A stretch of 64,000 nt of DNA from Bradyrhizobium sp. CCH5-F6. GTDB lineage: Bacteria > Pseudomonadota > Alphaproteobacteria > Rhizobiales > Xanthobacteraceae. A program made the position numbers and the translations under genes. The stretch covers positions 62,001 to 126,000 of the forward strand of contig NZ_LSIC01000200.1 of assembly GCF_001556045.1 (NCBI RefSeq), given 5' to 3'. This document shows positions 45,178-54,345 of this stretch, piece after piece (within the stretch, counting starts at the first letter, position 1; each line of letters starts with the position of its first letter). Below the pieces are notes generated by a model. That model was not told the DNA's origin. It saw only the letters and a program-made list of their open reading frames with translations, and did no database searches.

Positions 45178-45738
45178 TCAACCGACCATGACGATCCGGC
45201 TGCGGAGCATGGTCCGGGAGGACCGGCCGAGCCGCCTGAGCAGCCGCGCCTCGGCATGGCGGGCTTGGGTCGGGTAATAGTGATCACGCGCGATCAGGAG
45301 CCCCTGATCGCCGAAAGGACCGACGAGCCTGCGCGCCACGGCCCGGAGAACATCGCGCAACGAGGTATTGGCGTAAGGTGAACGCGCGTAGCGGAACACT
45401 GCTGCTCGATCCCGGCCGCTGGTCGCGACGGCCTGGATGAACTGGGTGGTTTCCTCGATCCAGCCGGTCTCCAGCACGGCGCCGGCGGGCAGGAACATCA
45501 ACCATGGCGACCGGGCCTGGAGCGCGCCGGCGGCGAGCGCAGCGCCTTGCGAGGGGCCCTCGAACCCGATGAAACGGCAGCCTGCGACGTCGGCAACCCG
45601 CTCGATGACCCCATTGCGGGTGCCGTCGACCAGAAGGACCTCCCGGATGACGCCTGCAGCAGCGCCGGGGACCAGCGCGGCCAGGGTTGCGACGGCCGTC
45701 TGCTCGACACCTTCGGTCGCAATGATGACGCTCAGCAT
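45178..45738 (-). CDS. short GT-A-type glycosyltransferase-like protein
   Basis: A 186-aa protein with a family 2 glycosyltransferase N-terminus: MLSVIIATEGVEQTAVATLA, then VREVLLVDGTRNGVIERVAD and QGAALAAGALQARSPWLMFL (nucleotide-sugar fold). The Asp-x-Asp metal motif is not obvious, and the protein is shorter than normal GT2 enzymes (usually 230 or more). The C-terminus is basic. It may be a divergent or degenerate enzyme. It is a single gene with a 62-base gap from the MarR-GNAT start. Confidence 0.7.
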   Translation of the reverse strand: MLSVIIATEGVEQTAVATLAALVPGAAAGVIREVLLVDGTRNGVIERVADVAGCRFIGFEGPSQGAALAAGALQARSPWLMFLPAGAVLETGWIEETTQFIQAVATSGRDRAAVFRYARSPYANTSLRDVLRAVARRLVGPFGDQGLLIARDHYYPTQARHAEARLLRRLGRSSRTMLRSRIVMVG

Positions 45739-46060
45739 GATTGAGGCTTCGGTGTCTGCACTTCGGGAGAAGCGTAGCGTGATATGATGTTGTCATAAAC
45801 CCGTAGCGTTGCCGAGCGCAACTTTCCGGCGGTGCTACGGCGTGCGATGGTAAACCGCAGCCAGTCTTCGCAGCCAAATGTGTCATGCGCGGGCTGGTAA
45901 TATTGCCGAATGTTTCGGCACACGCCCATCCTGACGGTATTAATCCGAAGCTTCATGGCGTCATTTCGCTGCGCGCCGTCGGTGGTCCTCTCAGAGGGAG
46001 ATGCAGCTTGCAGGCAGGTGGAAAGAAGATGTGTGATCTTGGTGCCAGGGGAGGCCTCAC
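45739..46060. other. 322-base intergenic region
   Basis: No gene is supported. Small inverted repeats (GTTGC...GCAAC at about 45812, GCCGAATGTTTCGGC near 45904) are present. The region must contain the promoter of the RMD1-family gene. Confidence 0.4.
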
Positions 46061-46900
46061 ATGAACGCCGACCAACTGCCCGTTGGCACGGCGTCGACGT
46101 CGCCGAAGCAGGAGGCTGTACCGACCTTGCGGATCCGGGCGCTGATGCTGGGCGACCGCATCAATGCGTCCGGCCTGGAGATCGGCACGCTGGTGTCCTC
46201 GACGCCGGCCGCCTTCCGCGTCCATGCCGGTCTTGCCGTGATCTTCCGCTACGGCGTCGTCGTGCTGATCGGGCTGCTACCGTCCGAGGAGAAGGTCCTG
46301 ATCGACACCTTGAAGTCGCGCGTGACCGGAGAGTTCAGCCCGTACGAGGAGGAGATTGCGCAGGCGCAGCTGTGCAACGATGAAGCGGCAGAGGCGATCC
46401 AGCCGGGCGGACTGATTTGTCTCGCCAAATTCTCCGACGACCGGCTGCTGCTGGTCGCGGATGCGCTCGCCAAGAGCACGTCGCTGGCGCGCGACGAGCG
46501 CCGCGTCGCCGCGGTCTTCGACGTGATCGAGCCGTTTGCACGGGAGCTCGCCGAGCAGGGCCGCACACCGCCTGGCCGCAAGGGCATCCTGCAACTGATC
46601 GGAAGCGCGCTGCTGGTGCAGCAGCGCGTCGCCGGCCGCGTCGCCGTGGCCGAGAAACCCGACGTGCTCTGGGAAAAGCCCGAGCTCGACCGGCTCTATT
46701 CACGGCTCGAGGACGAGTACGAATTGAAGGAGCGCCTCGACACGCTCGAGCGCAAGCTCACGGCCATCTCGGAGACCGCCAACGCGCTCACCGACATCAT
46801 CGACACCCGGCGCTCGCTCCGCCTCGAGATCGCGGTTGTGGTGCTGATCGTGATCGAGGTCGCGATCAGCTGCTTCCAGATCCTGACCGGCACTCACTGA
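46061..46900 (+). CDS. RMD1/YagE (DUF155) family protein
   Basis: A 279-aa membrane-anchored protein of the RMD1 family, known in mitochondria and bacteria. The conserved core is FRYGVVVLIGLLPSEEKVLI, then ALAKSTSLARDERRVAAVFD and LQLIGSALLVQQRVAGRVAV with EKPDVLWEKPELDRLYSRLE. A single C-terminal transmembrane helix (LEIAVVVLIVIEVAISCFQI) anchors it. The function in bacteria is unknown. The stop overlaps the convergent PPDK-like gene by 7 bases. Confidence 0.88.
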   Translation: MNADQLPVGTASTSPKQEAVPTLRIRALMLGDRINASGLEIGTLVSSTPAAFRVHAGLAVIFRYGVVVLIGLLPSEEKVLIDTLKSRVTGEFSPYEEEIAQAQLCNDEAAEAIQPGGLICLAKFSDDRLLLVADALAKSTSLARDERRVAAVFDVIEPFARELAEQGRTPPGRKGILQLIGSALLVQQRVAGRVAVAEKPDVLWEKPELDRLYSRLEDEYELKERLDTLERKLTAISETANALTDIIDTRRSLRLEIAVVVLIVIEVAISCFQILTGTH

Positions 46901-48504
46901 GGCGCGGCGGCGCGCCGGCCATGTTGTTCCGATCGCGACTGCCACGCCGCGATTTCGGCAAGCTCGGCTTCCGGTCGTGTCCGGATCGTCTCGCAGCGTC
47001 CGAGATGAAGCTCTCCGGCGTCGCCCTCGATCGTAATCCACTCGCCTTCGGCAAGCGTGGCCTTGCCGAGCCGGGCTCGCTTCGCGACGGGATCGATCTC
47101 CAGCTCACGGCAGCCGACGACGCAGGGCTTGCCCATCTGCCGCGCCACCAGGGCCGCATGCGACGTGCGCGCACCGACCGACGTGACGATGCCGGCCGAC
47201 AGGGCGAAGCCTGCGACGTCGGCCGTGCTGGTATCGGGACGCAGCAGGATGACCGGCTGGCCCGCCGCCGAGAGGCTCTGGGCGCCTTCGGACGAGAACG
47301 CCGCGCGTCCGATCGCGATGCCGCCGGAAGCGCCGATGCCTGTCGCTGCGGGTTTGCCCGGAGCAGCCAATCTGGTTTCGGTGAGCGAGGCGAGGTCGAT
47401 CTCCGCAATCCGTCGCAATGCCTCGTCCTTCGAGATCAGGCCTTCATGCACGAGGTCGATCGCAATCCTGGCGGCGGCGCGCGGCGTCCGCTTGGCCGTG
47501 CGGGTCTGGAGGATCCAGAGCCTGCCGTTCTCGACCGTGAACTCGACGTCCTGGACGTCGGCGAACGCGTGCTCGAGCCGCCTCAGGACATCGCCGAGTT
47601 CTGCTTCGAGTTTCGGCAGCTCGCGGGAGATCGCCGCGGCCGTATCAGGTGCGCGTCGTCCGGAAACGACGTCTTCGCCCTGCGCATCGAGTACGAGGTC
47701 GACCATCGGGCTCCGCGCGCCCGTCGACGGATCGCGCGAGAATGCCACGCCCGCGCCGGAGGCAAGGCCGCCATTGCCGAAGACCATCGCCTGCACGGTC
47801 ACGGCAGTGCCCTCGAGCGCGTCGAGGTGCTGGAGGCTTCGATAAGCCAGCGCACGCTCGCTCACCCAGGAGCGATAGACCGCTTGGGCAGCCGCCTCCA
47901 GCTGCGCGAAGGCGTCCTCCAGCCGGCCATCGGCGTGCTCCTCGATCAGCGCCAGCTCGCTGCCGGCGAGCCGCTCGAGCGCCTCGCTGTCGAGCTCACG
48001 GTCGCTGCCGGCGCCTTCGGCTGCGACGAGCTCCGAGATGCACGCGGCCAAGGCGGACCGGTCGAACTCGAGCACGGTCTCGCCAAAGCTCTCGAGGAAA
48101 CGGCGCCGGCAATCCCAGGCGAGCCGCGGCCGTCCGGTCGCGCGGATCAGGCCGTGCACGGCATCGGGCGTGCAGCCGACATTGAGAACGGTGTCGAGCA
48201 TGCCCGGCATCGATCGTGCCGCACCCGAGCGCACCGACACCAGGAGCGGCTGCCGGCGGTCACCGAAGCGCTTTCCGGTGGCATTCTCCAGGAACGAGAT
48301 TCCCTCCTTCAAGCCATCGCGCAAGTGCCGCGTTGCGTGCGCATGGCCGGCGACGACGTCGGCGCAGAGCTTGACCGGGAGTACGAAGGCAGGCGGCACC
48401 GGCAAGCCCAGCGCGGCCATGCGGGCGAGATTGGCGGCCTTGGCGCCGATGTCTTCGGCCGGCCGCAGTTCGGCGGAGTCAGCGCCGATACGCACGATAT
48501 GCAT
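46894..48504 (-). CDS. PPDK-like ATP-grasp/phosphohistidine protein lacking the PEP/pyruvate barrel
   Basis: A 536-aa protein collinear with the first two domains of pyruvate phosphate dikinase. The ATP-grasp part (1 to about 340) has GAKAANLARMAALGLPVPPA, SVRSGAARSMPGMLDTVLNVG and TVENGRLWILQTRTAKRTPRA. The phosphohistidine domain (about 380-515) has GARTSHAALVARQMGKPCVV with His449, matching the position of the PPDK catalytic histidine. The chain ends about where the PEP barrel would begin, so pyruvate cannot be the final acceptor within this chain. It starts 10 bases after the PhoU-like gene. By analogy it may use ATP and phosphate to load His449, but the acceptor is unknown. Confidence 0.88.
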   Translation of the reverse strand: MHIVRIGADSAELRPAEDIGAKAANLARMAALGLPVPPAFVLPVKLCADVVAGHAHATRHLRDGLKEGISFLENATGKRFGDRRQPLLVSVRSGAARSMPGMLDTVLNVGCTPDAVHGLIRATGRPRLAWDCRRRFLESFGETVLEFDRSALAACISELVAAEGAGSDRELDSEALERLAGSELALIEEHADGRLEDAFAQLEAAAQAVYRSWVSERALAYRSLQHLDALEGTAVTVQAMVFGNGGLASGAGVAFSRDPSTGARSPMVDLVLDAQGEDVVSGRRAPDTAAAISRELPKLEAELGDVLRRLEHAFADVQDVEFTVENGRLWILQTRTAKRTPRAAARIAIDLVHEGLISKDEALRRIAEIDLASLTETRLAAPGKPAATGIGASGGIAIGRAAFSSEGAQSLSAAGQPVILLRPDTSTADVAGFALSAGIVTSVGARTSHAALVARQMGKPCVVGCRELEIDPVAKRARLGKATLAEGEWITIEGDAGELHLGRCETIRTRPEAELAEIAAWQSRSEQHGRRAAAPQ

Positions 48505-48514
48505 GGTGGCTTCC

Positions 48515-50443
48515 TCAAGCTGCGAGATCGATCATGATGTGACGGCGGAGCAGATGGCCGAACGCGGCGAAGCGGTCGGTGGCGCGCTCGACGGCGCGGG
48601 CGAGCTCGATCACCGACAGCGAGGTCGCGACGTCGAAGCCGCCGCAGAAGACCAGCGCGGTCGTCGCGCGTTCGCGGTCGTCGGCGGCATGCTCGGCGTC
48701 GATCAGGCGGGTCACGGCCGCGAGCGCGTCTTCTGAATCGGCGCGCCGCCCTTCCGGCACGTCGATCGATGCGGCGATCCCGCTCGCGGCCACTTCGGTC
48801 GCGGTCTCCGCCACTGCGCAAAGCTCGGCCAGCGATGCCAGCAAGGATGGATCGGTCGTTTGCGGCATCAGCGAGGCGATGAAGGCGGCCTGCTCCAGCT
48901 CGTCGACGGCCTCTTCGGCGCGATCGATCAACTGTCCGATCACCGGGCGGGCATTGAGGCGGTCGACCTCCTTGCGGCCCTCGAGTGCGATGCGATCGGC
49001 CTTCTGCTCGATCGCGCCGCAGCGTTGGGTCAGCAGATTGCCGTCGGCAGGCTGGCCGGCCCGCAACGCGGCGATATGGCGCGAGATGGCCGCGACGAGA
49101 TCGTGGGCGAGGCCGATCTGACGCAGCACGGCGGCCAGCAGAGCCCCATCGACGCGATCCAGGTGCCGCATCAGATCGGCTTCGATCTGGTCGCGCACCG
49201 TCCTGACCGAGCGGCCCGCGAGCAGCGCCTCGGTGGCGGCGCGCAGAGACGCCTTCAGGAAATCGATTGCCGCGTTGCGGCCGAGCGCCTGATCGAGCCG
49301 CTCGCCGAAGCCGATCCGCGTGGGGGCGGCGTTCCGGACTGCGGAGCCAAGCAGATCGTTGCCCCCGAGTTCGAGGAAGCCGCGATGGCCGATCCGCTGA
49401 CGCGCAGCCCATTCCAGGATGCGTGCCGCGTCCTCCTTGGCCACCCAGGTCCTGAGCAGCTTGCGGGCCTTGTTCCAGTCGATCAGAAACACCAGTGCGG
49501 CACCGACCGCCGCGAGGAATTCGTTGCGATCGGCGGCGTGTCCGGCGTGATACTGGCCGGTGACGAGATAGAACGAATTGTCTTCGCCGAGGCCGGCTGC
49601 GGTGTGACGATCGAGCCCGCTCCACGTCGCCGCGAAAGCGTCGAACAGCGAGATGAAGAATTTCGCCCGCGCGAGATGCACATCGGTGTAGGTGACGGTG
49701 ACCGCGTTCTTCGTCACCGCGATCACGACGACATGGGCATCCGTGGTGCCGATGTCGTTCTGGATCAGCAGCCGGCTGCCGGCGCGTGTGGCCATGGTGT
49801 CGAGGCCTGGATGATTGAACTTGAGACTCCGCGTCGCGTTCAAGCCCTTCATGAAGGCAGCGACGGCCGGCCGGTCCTCGCTGTGCAGGCCGAAGACATG
49901 GGCGCCGTCGAGCGCTTCTTCCGAGCAGCTCGCCGCAAGCCTGTTGAGCTGCTTGTGCAGATCCATGACGAGGCGATGCAGGCTGTCGCCGCCTGCGTCA
50001 GCCACGCCGGTCAGGCGCGCGATGCGAGACGTCTCGATCTCGCCGGTGGGGTCGAGCAGGCCGGCCTTGCGGATCGTGTCGAGCCGCGCCTGCGCACTGT
50101 CGCCTTCGTTCTCCGCGCCGGCCCGGACCGCGCGGATCATGGTCGCTGCATCGTCCGCAATGTCGTGCATCAGCTTCGCAAGATCGGGCGCCGCGAGCCG
50201 GCCCTGTCCGATCAGATGGGCGCCGCCGATCAGCGCCGCGATCCCGGCGGGAGCGATGCCTGCAGTCTGACTTTCGACGCCAAGGTCGCTCGCTGGTCGG
50301 TTGGGCTCCTGCGCGTGCCGGGCCGCCGCCTGCAGTGCGCTCATCCGCACCTTGATCCGGTCATTGGCGGCGAGCCCTTCCGCCACCAGCGCGGGCAACA
50401 GGATGCTGCCTTGTCCGAGCTCTTCGATGATGTGGGTTTTCAT
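48515..50443 (-). CDS. PhoU/DUF47-like protein of unknown function
   Basis: A 642-aa protein with no family I can name. The N-terminal part (1-360) has no recognised domain, but contains VVIAVTKNAVTVTYTDVHLA and LVFLIDWNKARKLLRTWVAK. The C-terminal part is helical and has four ExxxD motifs, at E479-D483, E510-D514, E584-D588 and E619-D623. Paired motifs of this kind form the metal sites in PhoU and DUF47 proteins, but spacing here is only similar (31 and 35). The start is ATG at 50443; a longer frame to 50515 is less likely. It is the third gene of xfp-ackA-this-PPDK-like, with an 83-base gap from ackA. Confidence 0.7.
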   Translation of the reverse strand: MKTHIIEELGQGSILLPALVAEGLAANDRIKVRMSALQAAARHAQEPNRPASDLGVESQTAGIAPAGIAALIGGAHLIGQGRLAAPDLAKLMHDIADDAATMIRAVRAGAENEGDSAQARLDTIRKAGLLDPTGEIETSRIARLTGVADAGGDSLHRLVMDLHKQLNRLAASCSEEALDGAHVFGLHSEDRPAVAAFMKGLNATRSLKFNHPGLDTMATRAGSRLLIQNDIGTTDAHVVVIAVTKNAVTVTYTDVHLARAKFFISLFDAFAATWSGLDRHTAAGLGEDNSFYLVTGQYHAGHAADRNEFLAAVGAALVFLIDWNKARKLLRTWVAKEDAARILEWAARQRIGHRGFLELGGNDLLGSAVRNAAPTRIGFGERLDQALGRNAAIDFLKASLRAATEALLAGRSVRTVRDQIEADLMRHLDRVDGALLAAVLRQIGLAHDLVAAISRHIAALRAGQPADGNLLTQRCGAIEQKADRIALEGRKEVDRLNARPVIGQLIDRAEEAVDELEQAAFIASLMPQTTDPSLLASLAELCAVAETATEVAASGIAASIDVPEGRRADSEDALAAVTRLIDAEHAADDRERATTALVFCGGFDVATSLSVIELARAVERATDRFAAFGHLLRRHIMIDLAA

Positions 50444-50526
50444 GATCTGTCCGCATCCAGGATTGATGCGCTCTCTTTGCCGCGAAACCGCAGCGGCAGC
50501 ATTGCGGCAGATCATTCATAAAAATG

Positions 50527-51717
50527 TCACGTGACGTGGCGTCCACGGATCAGAGCCGCGCAATGGCGCGCGATCGTCATCTCTTCGTCGGTCGGAATGA
50601 CGAAGACATCGACGGCGCTGCCGTTGTCGTTGATGCGCTCGCGCGCGGCATCGTTCGCCGCGGTATCGATGCGCACGCCCATCCATGCGAGACGCTCGCC
50701 GATCGCGCCGCGGATGTCCCTGGCATGCTCGCCGATCCCGCCGGTGAAGATCAGGCAATCCAGACCGCCGAGCGTGGTCGCCATCATCGCGACAGCTTGC
50801 GCCGCACGGAAGGTGAAGAGATCGACCGCCTCTCGCGCCGCTACTTCGTCGCTCGCCAGCAACGTGCGCATGTCCGCGGAGATCCCGGAGACGCCGAGCA
50901 GGCCGGACTCGTGATAGAGAAGATGCTGGACCTCCTCGAGCGACATGTTCTCGTGTTGTTGCAGATAGAGCAGCACGCCGGGATCGATCGTGCCGCAGCG
51001 TGTGCCCATCACGAGGCCGTCGAGCGGCGTCAGCCCCATCGTGGTGTCGATGCTGCGGCCGTCGCGCAGCGCGCAGAGGCTTGCGCCATTGCCGAGATGC
51101 GCGATGACGGTGCGCTTGGCCGCGAGCTCCGGTGCGATCTCCGCGAGGCGCCCGGCGACATATTCGAAAGAGAGGCCGTGAAAGCCGTAGCGCCTGACGC
51201 CATGCGCCTCGAAGCGCCCGGGAATGGCGAAGCGGCTCGCCGGCGGCGCGAGGCCGTGGTGGAAGGCGGTGTCGAAGCACGCGATCTGCGTCAGCTCGGG
51301 CCGGATCGCCGCGAACGTGCGAACCGGCGCAAGGCAGCGCGGCTGGTGCAACGGCGCCAATGGCGTCAATGCCTCCAGCTTCGCGGTGATGTCGTCCGTC
51401 AGCGCGACCGGGCCTGAATGATCCGGCCCGCCGTGAACGATGCGGTGACCGACCGCCCGCAGGCTGCGTTCGCCGAACCGGTCCCCGATGAAGGCGAGCA
51501 CCTCGGCGAACAGATGACCGCCGGCAGGGTCGGGCGCCTCCCTCCGCGTCTCGAACAAGTCTTCGCCGGCGGGGCTCTTCACCACGAGCCGGGGTCTTGC
51601 CTCGTGCTCGTCGAGCATACCCTTGCACAGCAGGGTGGGCTCGGGCGCCGAGATGTCGAACAGGCCAAACTTGATGCTCGACGATCCGGCGTTGAGCGCG
51701 AGCACGCTGTCCGACAT
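50527..51717 (-). CDS. ackA: acetate kinase
   Basis: AckA converts acetyl-phosphate and ADP to acetate and ATP. The 396-aa protein starts MSDSVLALNAGSSSIKFGLF at 51717. Other marks are HRIVHGGPDHSGPV, CFDTAFHHGLAPPASRFAIP, RRYGFHGLSFEYVAGRL, HLGNGASLCALRDGRSIDTT, GTRCGTIDPGVLLYL and FTGGIGEHARDIR. It begins 4 bases after xfp, so the two are co-translated. Together they form the phosphoketolase route from sugar phosphates to acetate and ATP. Confidence 0.97.
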   Translation of the reverse strand: MSDSVLALNAGSSSIKFGLFDISAPEPTLLCKGMLDEHEARPRLVVKSPAGEDLFETRREAPDPAGGHLFAEVLAFIGDRFGERSLRAVGHRIVHGGPDHSGPVALTDDITAKLEALTPLAPLHQPRCLAPVRTFAAIRPELTQIACFDTAFHHGLAPPASRFAIPGRFEAHGVRRYGFHGLSFEYVAGRLAEIAPELAAKRTVIAHLGNGASLCALRDGRSIDTTMGLTPLDGLVMGTRCGTIDPGVLLYLQQHENMSLEEVQHLLYHESGLLGVSGISADMRTLLASDEVAAREAVDLFTFRAAQAVAMMATTLGGLDCLIFTGGIGEHARDIRGAIGERLAWMGVRIDTAANDAARERINDNGSAVDVFVIPTDEEMTIARHCAALIRGRHVT

Positions 51718-51721
51718 CGCG

Positions 51722-54136
51722 TCAGTCTCCGGCTTCCGCGGGCGTGGTGCCGCCCGCGCTGTTGGGCCAGACCCAGTCCCGGATCTCCGGCATGTCCTCG
51801 CCGTGCTCGCGGACATAGCGGGCGTGTTCGATCAGCTTGTCGCGCAATTGCTGCTTCACATGCGCCGCCTTGGTCGCGAGTCCCGGCACGCGCGCGATCG
51901 CCTCGATTGCGAGATGGTAGCGGTCGAGCTCGTTGAGCACGACCATGTCGAACGGCGTCGTCGTGGTGCCTTCCTCGGCGAAGCCCCGCACATGCATGCC
52001 GCCATGATTGGTGCGGTTATAGGTCAGCCGGTGGATCAGATAGGGATAGCCGTGATAGGCGAAGATCACAGGCTTGTCCGACGTAAACAGGCCGTCGAAG
52101 TCGTGGTCGGAGAGGCCATGCGGATGCTGCTCCCTGGGTTGCAGCGTCATGAGGTCGACGACGTTGACGACGCGGATCTTCAGGTCCGGCAGCGCCTTGC
52201 GCAGGAGGTCGACGGCGGCGAGCGTCTCCAGCGTCGGCACGTCCCCGGCGCAGGCCATCACCACGTCGGGCTCGCCCTTTCCATCCTCCGTTCCGGCCCA
52301 GGTCCAGATGCCGATGCCGGCATCGCAGTGCGTCGCTGCGTCCTGCATCGAGAGCCATTGCGGCGCCGGCTGCTTGCCGGCGACGATGACGTTGATGCGG
52401 TTGTAGGTGCGCAGGCAGTGATCGGCGATCCACAACAGTGTGTTGGCATCCGGCGGGAAGTAGATGCGGACGATGTCGGCCTTCTTGTTGGCGACGAGAT
52501 CGACGAAGCCGGGGTCCTGATGGCTGAAGCCGTTATGGTCCTGGCGCCAGACATGCGAGGTCAGCAGATAGTTGAGCGAGGCGATCGGGCGCCGCCACGG
52601 CAGCTCGCGCGCGACCTTCAGCCATTTGGCATGCTGATTGAACATGGAATCCACGATGTGGATGAAGGCCTCGTAGCAGGAGAAGAAGCCGTGCCGTCCG
52701 GTGAGCAGATAGCCCTCGAGCCAGCCCTGGCAGAGATGCTCGCTCAAGACCTCCATCACGCGGCCGTCTTGGGCAAGGTGCACGTCGTAGGATTCGATCG
52801 GCTCCATCCAGACGCGTTCGGTGGCCTCGAACACGGCATCCAGCCGGTTTGAAGCAGTCTCGTCCGGGCCCATGATGCGGAAATTGCGCTCTTGGGCGTT
52901 GAGGCGGATGACGTCGCGCAGGAATTTGCCGAGCTCGCGCGTCGCTTCGCCCATGGCGCCGCCGGGCTGCGGCACCTCGATTGCGAAGCTGCGGAAGTCC
53001 GGCAGCTTCAGTTCCCTCTTCAGGAGGCCACCATTGGCATGTGGGTTGGCGCCCATGCGCCTGACACCTTCGGGCGCGAGTGCTTGAAGCTCGGGAAAAA
53101 GAGCGCCGTTCGCGTCGAACAGTTTTTCGGGCTCATAGCTGCGCATCCAGTCTTCGAGCACTTTCAGGTGCGCCGGATTCTCGCGGCAGCCGCTGACCGG
53201 CACTTGATGCGCGCGCCAAAACCCCTCGACCTTCTTGCCGTCGACTTCCTTCGGTCCCGTCCAGCCCTTCGGGCTGCGCAGCACGATCATGGGCCAGCGC
53301 GGCCGCTGGACGCTTTCCCGCCCGTCGCGGGCATGCTGCTGGATCGAACGGATGCTGGCGAGCGCGACGTCGAGCGCGTCCGCCATGGTCTGGTGCATCA
53401 ATTTGGGGTCGTCGCCCGCGACGAACAGCGGCTCATGGCCGAACCCGCGGAAGAGATCGCGGATCTCTTCGTCCCGCATCCGCCCGAGCACGGTTGGATT
53501 GGCGATCTTGTAGCCGTTGAGATGCAGGATCGGCAGCACGGCGCCGTCATGGGCCGGGTTCAGGAACTTGTTCGAATGCCAGGACGCCGCGAGCGGGCCG
53601 GTCTCGGCCTCGCCGTCGCCGACCACGCAGGCGACGATCAAATCAGGATTGTCGAAGGCCGCGCCATAGGCGTGCACCAACGCGTAGCCGAGCTCGCCGC
53701 CTTCGTGGATCGAGCCCGGCGTTTCCGGCGCCGCATGGCTCGGGATGCCGCCGGGGAAGGAGAACTGCCTGAACAGCTTGCGCAATCCCTCCGCATCGCG
53801 CGCGATATCGGGATAGATCTCGCTGTAGCTGCCTTCCAGATATGTGTTGGCGACCATGCCCGGGCCGCCATGGCCGGGACCGCAGACATAGATGACGTTG
53901 AGGTCCAGCGCGCGGATGGCGCGGTTGAGATGGGCGTAGATGAAGTTCAGCCCGGGCGTCGTGCCCCAATGTCCCAGCAAACGCGGCTTGATGTGCTCGG
54001 GCCGCAACGGCTCGCGCAGCAGCGGGTTGTCGAGCAGGTAGATTTGCCCGACCGAGAGGTAGTTGGCGGCGCGCCAATAGCGATCGAGCAGATCGAGATC
54101 GCTGCTCGCGGCAGCCGATTGTTGTTGATTTGTCAT
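51722..54136 (-). CDS. xfp: phosphoketolase (xylulose-5-phosphate/fructose-6-phosphate)
   Basis: Xfp uses thiamine diphosphate and phosphate to split xylulose-5-P or fructose-6-P into acetyl-phosphate and an aldose phosphate. The 804-aa length is normal. Features are [20 protein letters not shown] at the start, [20 protein letters not shown], the TPP motif [75 protein letters not shown] and [15 protein letters not shown]. The ATG at 54136 is used; the upstream open frame to 54364 is not coding. It is the first gene of the operon. Confidence 0.97.
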   Translation of the reverse strand: MTNQQQSAAASSDLDLLDRYWRAANYLSVGQIYLLDNPLLREPLRPEHIKPRLLGHWGTTPGLNFIYAHLNRAIRALDLNVIYVCGPGHGGPGMVANTYLEGSYSEIYPDIARDAEGLRKLFRQFSFPGGIPSHAAPETPGSIHEGGELGYALVHAYGAAFDNPDLIVACVVGDGEAETGPLAASWHSNKFLNPAHDGAVLPILHLNGYKIANPTVLGRMRDEEIRDLFRGFGHEPLFVAGDDPKLMHQTMADALDVALASIRSIQQHARDGRESVQRPRWPMIVLRSPKGWTGPKEVDGKKVEGFWRAHQVPVSGCRENPAHLKVLEDWMRSYEPEKLFDANGALFPELQALAPEGVRRMGANPHANGGLLKRELKLPDFRSFAIEVPQPGGAMGEATRELGKFLRDVIRLNAQERNFRIMGPDETASNRLDAVFEATERVWMEPIESYDVHLAQDGRVMEVLSEHLCQGWLEGYLLTGRHGFFSCYEAFIHIVDSMFNQHAKWLKVARELPWRRPIASLNYLLTSHVWRQDHNGFSHQDPGFVDLVANKKADIVRIYFPPDANTLLWIADHCLRTYNRINVIVAGKQPAPQWLSMQDAATHCDAGIGIWTWAGTEDGKGEPDVVMACAGDVPTLETLAAVDLLRKALPDLKIRVVNVVDLMTLQPREQHPHGLSDHDFDGLFTSDKPVIFAYHGYPYLIHRLTYNRTNHGGMHVRGFAEEGTTTTPFDMVVLNELDRYHLAIEAIARVPGLATKAAHVKQQLRDKLIEHARYVREHGEDMPEIRDWVWPNSAGGTTPAEAGD

Positions 54137-54270
54137 GTTGTTGCGACCCTTCACCCGGCGATCGTCACCAACCTTGTTCCGGCGCGATCGATCCGTCGCG
54201 GGATCAAATCGGAACGCGGTGACAACGGTGTTGCGTGATGTCAAAGGCGTGCGCCCGAACTTTGGGCGGT

Positions 54271-54300
54271 TACTGTGCATGGGTTTGTTTTCACGATTTT
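54271..54300 (+). repeat. dispersed intergenic motif, copy B
   Basis: TACTGTGCATGGGTTTGTTTTC repeats the motif at 7042 with one change. It is 8 bases before the LexA box. Confidence 0.55.
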
Positions 54301-54307
54301 CGTTTGT

Positions 54308-54322
54308 GTTCTTGATTTGTTC
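54308..54322 (+). promoter_or_regulatory. LexA (SOS) box of the alphaproteobacterial type
   Basis: GTTC-TTGATTT-GTTC is an exact match to the alphaproteobacterial LexA consensus GTTC-N7-GTTC, 23 bases upstream of the radical SAM gene start at 54346. Confidence 0.7.
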
Positions 54323-54345
54323 CTTTCTCGTGTTATCTTGGCTCC

